NCBI GenBank assembly: GCA_903864555.1
Contig: CAIPGJ010000125.1
Coordinates: 1 to 19,285, forward strand
Origin: an uncultured Pseudomonadota bacterium
Lineage (GTDB): Bacteria; Pseudomonadota; Gammaproteobacteria; Burkholderiales; SG8-39
Length of the DNA stretch: 19,285 nt
Reading direction: 5' to 3'
Part shown: piece by piece, positions 14,384 to 19,285 of the stretch
Numbering within the stretch: position 1 is the first letter of the stretch
Layout: the number at the start of each line of letters is the position of its first letter
Position numbers and translations under genes: made by a program
Notes under the pieces: model-generated
Seen by the model: only the letters and a program-made list of their open reading frames with translations
Told to the model about the DNA's origin: nothing
Databases searched by the model: none

Positions 14384-15601
14384 ATGGCAAGCAAGAGTGT
14401 GCTGCGCAATGCGGCAGCAGTCATCAGCACGGCCACAAAAGTGGTGGGGAGAAACGACCCGAAGATCACTTCCCTGCAGGCCCAGCTTTATGCCTGCCAG
14501 GACGCTATCAGGAAGGCGGGCATAAACAAGCATCAGCTGGGAGCGGTTTATACCTGCCGCGCCCCCATGGGCTATACCGCGTTGCAGTGGAACATGCGAA
14601 TTGTCCAGGAACTGAAGATCGTGCCCAATGTGTCCACGGAGATAACCGCGCACGGGGCAGGCGTGCTGAGCACCTTGTCGCATGCCGCCATGGCGGTTCA
14701 GGCCGGCGTGGTTGATTACGCGCTGTGCTGCAGCGGCTGCACCGGTCCGTTGTGGGTGGACATGATCCGGGTGAATGCCTCCATCGAATCCGACCTGCAG
14801 TTCGAGCTTCCCTATGGCGTGACCACGCCGGCACTGTACGCACAGTGGGCCCAGCGCTACATGTACGAGTTCGACATCAAACCCGAGGATCTCGCCATCA
14901 TTGCCGTGGAGAACCGCAACTGGGCGATTCATCATCCCGATGCGGCGATGAAGGACAAGGGCCCGATCACGGTACAGGACGTGCTGGAATCGAAAATGCT
15001 GGCATCGCCGATCCGGATGCTCGACAGCAGCTCATGGTATCGCGGCGGCATCGGTTTCGCGGTGGTGATCACGCGGGCGGACAATGCACGCAGCGAGCAG
15101 AAGCCGGTCTACATCACCGGCTTCGGGGCTGCCACCACCCACGAGTGGCTGACCGACCGCATGCACCTGTCCGGAGTGGAGCCGTCCATGAAGCCCAATC
15201 TCACCACCACCGGGGCCAAGCCGGCCGCTGACTATGCCTACGAAATGGCCGGGCTGAAGCCCTCCGACATCGACATCGTCGAGACATCCGTGCCATTTAC
15301 CTTCGCCAACATGATGGCCCTGGAAGACCTGGGCTTTTGCAAGAAGGGCGAGGGCAAGTATTTCGTTCGCGAGGGTGGCATCGCTTTCGATGGTGGCCTG
15401 CCGTTCAATACCAATGGCGGCTACCTCAGTTTCGGGCAGCCGCCGCACGGCATGCACATGGCCATCGAGGCCATCGAGCAGCTGCGTGGCGAAGCCCGCG
15501 GCAAGCAGGTCAGGAATGCCAAGCGGGCGCTGGCGCACTTTCATGGCGGCCCGCTGGCGACCCATTCGGTCGTGATCATGAGCAACGAGGAGGGTTTGTA
15601 A
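14384..15601 (+). CDS. Thiolase-fold (SCP2/lipid-transfer type) protein
   Basis: This 405-residue protein belongs to the thiolase-like SCP2/Ltp group. Evidence is STEITAHGAGVLSTLSHAAMAVQAG (84-108), TSVPFTFANM (301-310), FNTNGGYLSFGQPPHGMHM (341-359) and HFHGGPLATHSVVI (385-398). At the place of the nucleophilic Cys of true thiolases (C-x-S-G) it has His90-Gly-Ala-Gly, so ordinary thiolysis through an acyl-Cys is unlikely. Relatives of this kind that pair with a DUF35 protein include BbsB of BbsAB (benzylsuccinate pathway) and Ltp2, a retro-aldolase in steroid side-chain loss. Carbon-carbon cleavage of a CoA ester is a reasonable inference. ATG 14384 is chosen because AAGGAGGAG (14369-14377) lies six bases upstream. 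Its stop overlaps the next start (TAATG). Confidence 0.9.
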   Translation: MASKSVLRNAAAVISTATKVVGRNDPKITSLQAQLYACQDAIRKAGINKHQLGAVYTCRAPMGYTALQWNMRIVQELKIVPNVSTEITAHGAGVLSTLSHAAMAVQAGVVDYALCCSGCTGPLWVDMIRVNASIESDLQFELPYGVTTPALYAQWAQRYMYEFDIKPEDLAIIAVENRNWAIHHPDAAMKDKGPITVQDVLESKMLASPIRMLDSSSWYRGGIGFAVVITRADNARSEQKPVYITGFGAATTHEWLTDRMHLSGVEPSMKPNLTTTGAKPAADYAYEMAGLKPSDIDIVETSVPFTFANMMALEDLGFCKKGEGKYFVREGGIAFDGGLPFNTNGGYLSFGQPPHGMHMAIEAIEQLRGEARGKQVRNAKRALAHFHGGPLATHSVVIMSNEEGL

Positions 15602-16059
15602 TGGACTCGGTGATGGACGTTAACTGGGCGGAAGGCACGCCCCTGATGGCGGGCCCCTTCATGATGGGGCTGGCCGAGCCTTCGCCGGAGACGGCCGGAT
15701 ACTGGGAGGGCATCAAGCAGGGCAGGCTGCTCATCAAGCAGTGCACCGGTTGTGGCAAGCACAATTACCCGCGCCGCATATTCTGTATCGGTTGCGACGG
15801 TGATGAGTTCGAATGGGTGGAGGCCCAGGGCACCGGCACCGTCTATACGTTCAGCACCGTGTACCGTGCTCCGATCCCGGCATTCGAAAAGGAAATCCCC
15901 TATACCGTGGGCATCCTGGAACTGACCGAGGGCGTGTACCTTTTCTCGCGGATCATTCCGGAAAAGGGCAAGGAGGTGAGCATCGGTGCCCGCGTGCAGC
16001 TGACTTTCCAGGAGACGGGCCCGCACGGGCGCTTGCCGGCATTTCAAATCGTCGGCTGA
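15601..16059 (+). CDS. DUF35 zinc-ribbon/OB-fold partner protein
   Basis: This 152-residue protein has the classic DUF35 layout. An N-terminal helix (PSPETAGYWEGIKQGRLLIK) precedes a rubredoxin-like zinc ribbon with Cys48-x2-Cys51 and Cys62-x2-Cys65. An OB-fold follows, with GTVYTFSTVYRAPIPAF and IGARVQLTF. Family knowledge: such proteins form stable complexes with thiolase-fold enzymes and help bind the acyl-CoA, as in BbsA/BbsB and ChsH2/Ltp2. The start overlaps the thiolase stop by one base (TAATG), and GAGGAGGG lies six bases upstream, so stoichiometric co-translation is expected. Its partner is almost certainly the upstream gene product. The single-domain form lacks the MaoC hydratase domain of ChsH2. 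Confidence 0.94.
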   Translation: MDSVMDVNWAEGTPLMAGPFMMGLAEPSPETAGYWEGIKQGRLLIKQCTGCGKHNYPRRIFCIGCDGDEFEWVEAQGTGTVYTFSTVYRAPIPAFEKEIPYTVGILELTEGVYLFSRIIPEKGKEVSIGARVQLTFQETGPHGRLPAFQIVG

Positions 16060-16140
16060 TCCCGGCAAGCGGAACGGCTGGTGCCGCCTGTTCAGGGATG
16101 GCATCGGCACGGATCCTGGATCGTTTCCAATCAAGGAAGG

Positions 16141-16965
16141 ATGCAAGAAATGCCGCACCTGCAAGTGGCGCCTGATCTGGACATGTCCTATCGCATGGAC
16201 GATTTCACCGATCCATGGAAGCCTTCCGATGTGGTTCTCATGCTGCATGGTGTGGCGGAGAACGGCGGCGTCTGGTTTGCATGGGTGCCCCATCTGGGAC
16301 GCAAGTTCCGCATTCTTCGTCCGGACATGCGTGGATTCGGCGCGTCCACTCCGATGACCGCGGAGTATCGCTGGTCCCTCGACCGGATCGTCGAAGACTA
16401 TGTCGTGCTTCTCAGGGAACTGGGGATTCCCCGGGTACACCTCGTGGGCGCAAAGCTGGGTGGCATGATCGCATTGCATTTTGCGGCGACATACCCGGAT
16501 CTGGTGCACACGCTGACCGTGCTGGGCGGTCCTGTATCGGGCAAGCAGGTGCCCACCGCGACCATGCCCTCCATCGTGCATGAGTTCGAGAAACACGGCG
16601 TCGAGGCCTGGTCCTGGATCAACATGGACAAGCGCCTGGGCAGTGCCATGCCGAAGGAGGCGAAGGAGTGGATGGCGAAGACCATGGGCAGAACGTCCGT
16701 ATCGACGCTGCAGGGCTGCTTTCGGGATGATGTCGGGTTTGATGTCAGCCAGGAACTGGATCGCATTGTCTGCCCGACACTCATCGTGACCACCACGGCA
16801 AGTGGCCTGGGATCGGTGGAGCAGGTTCGCGCCTCGCAAAGGCAGATCAGGCATTCGGAACTGGAGGTCATGCAGGGAGACTCGTTCCACGTAGCCTTTT
16901 CCGATGCCGATCGCGCCGCCCTGCGAACGCTTGCTTTCATTGAGGAAAACGCCCGATCAGCATGA
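16141..16965 (+). CDS. Alpha/beta-hydrolase-fold protein with Lys at the nucleophile
   Basis: This 274-residue alpha/beta-hydrolase-fold protein has the HG oxyanion motif (MLHGVAENGG, 34-43), DMRGFGAS (62-69), a nucleophile-elbow strand VHLVGAKLGGMIAL (99-112) and a C-terminal GDSFH (His250). The elbow should read G-x-S-x-G, but the central residue is Lys105 (AAG at 16453-16455). The usual Asp after strand 7 is not evident (TTTASGLGS). Normal esterase, thioesterase or C-C hydrolase chemistry through a serine is therefore unlikely. A non-hydrolytic role, a different mechanism or a pseudoenzyme subunit is possible. The start is ATG 16141 or 16150; AAGGAAGG abuts the first and suits the second better. 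It lies 81 bp behind the DUF35 gene and likely belongs to the same transcript. Confidence 0.87.
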   Translation: MQEMPHLQVAPDLDMSYRMDDFTDPWKPSDVVLMLHGVAENGGVWFAWVPHLGRKFRILRPDMRGFGASTPMTAEYRWSLDRIVEDYVVLLRELGIPRVHLVGAKLGGMIALHFAATYPDLVHTLTVLGGPVSGKQVPTATMPSIVHEFEKHGVEAWSWINMDKRLGSAMPKEAKEWMAKTMGRTSVSTLQGCFRDDVGFDVSQELDRIVCPTLIVTTTASGLGSVEQVRASQRQIRHSELEVMQGDSFHVAFSDADRAALRTLAFIEENARSA

Positions 16966-16979
16966 AGTCATCCAAGGAT

Positions 16980-17008
16980 GCTCTGAGCAATCCTGTATTT
17001 TTCAGAGC
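16980..17008 (+). other. Short hairpin after the hydrolase-fold gene
   Basis: GCTCTGA (16980-16986) and TCAGAGC (17002-17008) form a perfect 7-bp stem with a 15-nt loop in the 123-bp gap before the next Bug gene. A second TTCAGAG further down could compete for the 5' arm, and a GGGGA/TCCCC hairpin lies at 17026-17039. There is no T-tract after the stem, so it is at most a weak terminator or processing site. Confidence 0.3.
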
Positions 17009-17088
17009 GTATTCATAGGGGGCATGGGGATGTTTCCCCGGGTTATTCAGAGTTTCCCAAAGGCACACAATTCGGAAAGGGGATCATC

Positions 17089-18078
17089 ATGACATTCTCA
17101 AGAACCGGAACGGTTGCGATCGCCGCGATCTGCGCTCTTGCAACGACCGGTGCCCACGCGCAAAGCCCATACCCGTCCCGTCCTGTCCAGCTGGTCGTGC
17201 CCTATGGCGCTGGCACCAGTGATCTCATGGGGCGAATTTCCGCTGCCTGCCTTGCTTCGCGCTTCAAGCAACCTGTCCTGGTGCTCAACAAGCCCGGAGC
17301 CAATGCCGAGCTTGGAGGGAACTTCGTCAAGAGTTCCCCGCCCGACGGCTATACCCTGATCCTGACATCCAGCGCCACAGTCACCGATCTTGCAACCAAG
17401 CGCGCACCGACGTTCGATGTGCGACAGGACCTGGACCCCATCTCCAAGCTCGGTTTCGGGGTGCAGGGTCTGTACGTGAATGCCTCACTGCCGGCCAGGA
17501 CGGTGGCCGAATTCGTGAGTCATGCAAGAGCAAACCCGGGCAAGCTCAACTACGCCACCACCGGCGTGGGCTCGGTGAACCAGCTTTCCACCGAGGCATT
17601 GGCACTCAGTGCGGGCATCCGCATCGTGCACGTGCCCTACCCCCAGGGGACCGGTGCCCTGCTCAACGGGTTGATGAGTGGAGAAATCCAGATCGTGATG
17701 ACCTCGCTTTCAAGCGCACAACCGGCACTGAGCACCGGGAAGATCCGCCTGCTGGTAGTGCTGGAGAGGGAAAGATCGCCTTCCCGCCCCAATCTGCCGA
17801 CGCTGGTCGAGGAACTGCCGGGCATGGCCATTTTCACTGGCACGCTTTGGTATGGTTTCTTTGCGCCCCCCAAGACCGGGAAGGACATCATCCAGAAAGT
17901 GCACGGAGAGGTCGTCGCCTGCCTGAAGGATCCTGCAGTGAAGGCGGGAATGCAGAAGCTGGGCTTTGAGGAGAACCAGATTGTTGCCAACACACCGGAG
18001 GAATTCCGGGCCTCGATCATCGAGGAGATCAATCAGCTCAAAGACGTGGTCCAGCGGGCCGGGATACCGCTTCTGTAG
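17089..18078 (+). CDS. Bug-family TTT periplasmic receptor (divergent)
   Basis: This 329-residue protein has a signal peptide ending in GAHA before QSPYPSRPVQLVVPY. Overall Bug layout is kept: SSPPDGYTLILT, HVPYPQGTGA, NLPTLVEELPG, FFAPPKTGKD and ANTPEEFRAS. Several ligand-site loops differ from its neighbours. GAGTSDLMGR stands where the others have a Gly-Gly-x-x-Asp motif, and NKPGANAELGG where they have ENR-x-GA-x-G. This suggests a different ligand. ATG 17089 has AAAGGGGA about six bases upstream. It follows the hydrolase-fold gene by 123 bp and precedes another Bug gene by 82 bp, so it may be co-transcribed or have its own promoter in the gap. Confidence 0.9.
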   Translation: MTFSRTGTVAIAAICALATTGAHAQSPYPSRPVQLVVPYGAGTSDLMGRISAACLASRFKQPVLVLNKPGANAELGGNFVKSSPPDGYTLILTSSATVTDLATKRAPTFDVRQDLDPISKLGFGVQGLYVNASLPARTVAEFVSHARANPGKLNYATTGVGSVNQLSTEALALSAGIRIVHVPYPQGTGALLNGLMSGEIQIVMTSLSSAQPALSTGKIRLLVVLERERSPSRPNLPTLVEELPGMAIFTGTLWYGFFAPPKTGKDIIQKVHGEVVACLKDPAVKAGMQKLGFEENQIVANTPEEFRASIIEEINQLKDVVQRAGIPLL

Positions 18079-18160
18079 GTAAAGGCATATCCGGGGCGAG
18101 ATGTCGCAGCACATGCAGCGTAGAACGGTTTATCGCAATTCATTTATCGGGAGCATCGAC

Positions 18161-19156
18161 ATGCAAGGCAGATCAACCCAGTCGCCAGTGGCGGTCTCCA
18201 CCGTGCTGTTCATCCTGGCACTTTCCTTCATCGGGGCGGTATCAAAAGCGAGCGCCCAGGAGTATCCGAACCGGACGGTCAGGCTGATTCTGCCTTTCCC
18301 TCCGGGAGGAACCACCGACAATGTTGCTCGTGCTGTCGCCGACCGTCTGACCAAGCCGCTCGGACAGACGGTGATCATAGAGAACCGCGGTGGTGCCGGC
18401 GGCATGATTGGTGCCAGGGCGGTGACATCCGCGAGGCCGGATGGCTACACGCTTCTCTTCGGTGCCAGCTCGGTGGCGGTGGGACTGGGCTTCGAGACCA
18501 AGGATCCCTACGATCCGCTGGATGACCTGACCGGCGTATCCATGGTGGCGCAAGTCACCCTCGCTCTGGCCGTGCATCCATCGGTTCCCGCCAAGAACCC
18601 AAAGGAGCTGGTGACGCTGATCAAGTCCCAGCCCGGCAAATTCAATTCGGCTGTGCCCGGGATGTGGTCCCTGCCACACCTGTTCTTGTTGCTGTTCATG
18701 CAGCGAACCGACACCAAGATCGAGGCGATCGCCTATAACGGCGGCGGGCCGGCTGTTACGGATCTGCTCAGTGGAAGGACGCAGATGACCATCATCAATC
18801 TGCCCACGATTTTCCAGCACATCAATTCGGGAAAGCTGCGTGCGGTTGGAGTGGCAGGCATCCGTCGTGCCGAGCAATTGCCCGATACGATGACTTTCGA
18901 GGAGTCCGGGTATTCAGGACTGACGGCGACCACCTGGAATGCGATTTTTGCTCCCAAGGGCACACCAGCCGAAATCAACACCAGGCTGAACCGGGAGATC
19001 GTTGCCATCCTGCGCTCGGCCGAAGTCAAGTCCTACCTCGGAAAATTCGGTGCCGAGCCGATGATTGCTACGCCACAGGAGTCAGATGCCTTCGTGAGAA
19101 GTGAAGCCAGACTGTGGCGCAAGGTGATGTCAGATGCGGGGGTAAAGGCCGAATAG
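18161..19156 (+). CDS. Bug-family TTT periplasmic receptor
   Basis: This 331-residue receptor has a hydrophobic signal segment ending in ASA before QEYPNRTVRLILPFPPGG. It carries standard Bug signatures: PFPPGGTTDNVAR, ENRGGAGGMIGARAV, RPDGYTLLFG, YNGGGPAVTDLL, TFEESGYSG and APKGTPAEINTRLN. ATG 18161 is chosen because GGGAG (18149-18153) lies seven bases upstream; the frame is open to 18101, but the extra residues are not signal-like. Its C-terminus is the best match in the window for the Bug remnant at 10454-10607, suggesting that the two share ancestry. It is the last gene of the plus-strand cluster. The ligand is unknown. Confidence 0.92.
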   Translation: MQGRSTQSPVAVSTVLFILALSFIGAVSKASAQEYPNRTVRLILPFPPGGTTDNVARAVADRLTKPLGQTVIIENRGGAGGMIGARAVTSARPDGYTLLFGASSVAVGLGFETKDPYDPLDDLTGVSMVAQVTLALAVHPSVPAKNPKELVTLIKSQPGKFNSAVPGMWSLPHLFLLLFMQRTDTKIEAIAYNGGGPAVTDLLSGRTQMTIINLPTIFQHINSGKLRAVGVAGIRRAEQLPDTMTFEESGYSGLTATTWNAIFAPKGTPAEINTRLNREIVAILRSAEVKSYLGKFGAEPMIATPQESDAFVRSEARLWRKVMSDAGVKAE

Positions 19157-19239
19157 TGAGTGGTATGGCGAAGCCGCCATCGATTCCACTTTCGAGACTG
19201 GCCTGTCAGTCATAGGGAACGTAAGCCACAGCCCCTCGC

Positions 19240-19273
19240 ATACACTAGCCCTTCCGCTTCACCGCTGGTGTAT
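19240..19273. repeat. Inverted repeat near the right edge
   Basis: ATACACTAG (19240-19248) and CTGGTGTAT (19265-19273) are complementary over 9 bp with one T-G pair and a 16-nt spacer. It lies 84 bases after the last Bug stop. It could be a weak terminator hairpin or an operator for a gene beginning at or beyond the edge; an ATG at 19276 starts a frame that the window cuts, and it cannot be judged. Confidence 0.35.
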
Positions 19274-19285
19274 CCCATGCCCCGC

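Noticed and set aside
19157..19285. A gene starting at the ATG at 19276
   Set aside because: Only three codons are visible and no ribosome binding site is evident.
1..19285. Insertion sequences, integrase or att sites, CRISPR arrays, tRNA or rRNA genes
   Set aside because: No transposase or integrase motif, regularly spaced repeat array or RNA-gene pattern was seen on either strand.

Overview
The window is GC-rich, densely coding and chromosome-like. It suggests a betaproteobacterium of the Burkholderiales, most likely Alcaligenaceae (Bordetella/Achromobacter-like). The main reason is the number of Bug-type extracytoplasmic solute receptors of tripartite tricarboxylate transporters: four complete genes, one cut by the left edge and one decayed remnant. 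That expansion is typical of this group, but the assignment is inference. I see no rRNA, tRNA, CRISPR array, transposase or integrase.

Layout. (1) 1-236 is the 3' end of a plus-strand Bug gene. (2) 385-8983 is a minus-strand catabolic operon, in transcription order: a fused double acyl-CoA dehydrogenase, an NDP-forming acyl-CoA synthetase (4-bp ATGA overlap with it), an HpaB/4-hydroxybutyryl-CoA-dehydratase-fold protein, a Bug receptor and an MmgE/PrpD protein. (3) 8984-9349 is an AT-rich divergent control region with tandem and palindromic repeats. (4) 9350-10333 is a plus-strand Bug gene. (5) 10454-10607 is the decayed 3' end of another Bug gene on the minus strand, directly behind a second MmgE/PrpD gene (10608-11969). 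(6) 11979-12181 is a second divergent control region with a perfect 8+1+8 palindrome. (7) 12182-19156 is a plus-strand cluster: a second NDP-forming acyl-CoA synthetase, a thiolase-fold protein, its DUF35 zinc-ribbon/OB partner, an alpha/beta-hydrolase-fold protein and two Bug receptors.

How the genes may work together (inference). Periplasmic Bug receptors capture carboxylates for TTT permeases, whose membrane subunits are not in the window. NDP-forming ligases make CoA thioesters. The fused dehydrogenase desaturates them. MmgE/PrpD proteins may hydrate or dehydrate acid intermediates. The thiolase-fold/DUF35 pair may cleave a carbon-carbon bond, in the manner of BbsAB or Ltp2/ChsH2. The combination of ligase, MmgE/PrpD and Bug occurs on both sides of the centre, suggesting two related modules for related acids. 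The substrate cannot be read from the sequence.

The most unusual points are several proteins that keep a family fold but appear to lack family catalytic residues. The alpha/beta hydrolase has Lys where the nucleophile should be. The thiolase has no Cys at the expected position. The HpaB-like protein has one cysteine and so cannot hold the dehydratase iron-sulfur cluster. Both MmgE/PrpD proteins appear to lack the conserved active-site Lys. The dehydrogenase fusion also has a perfect 22-bp palindrome in its interdomain linker.
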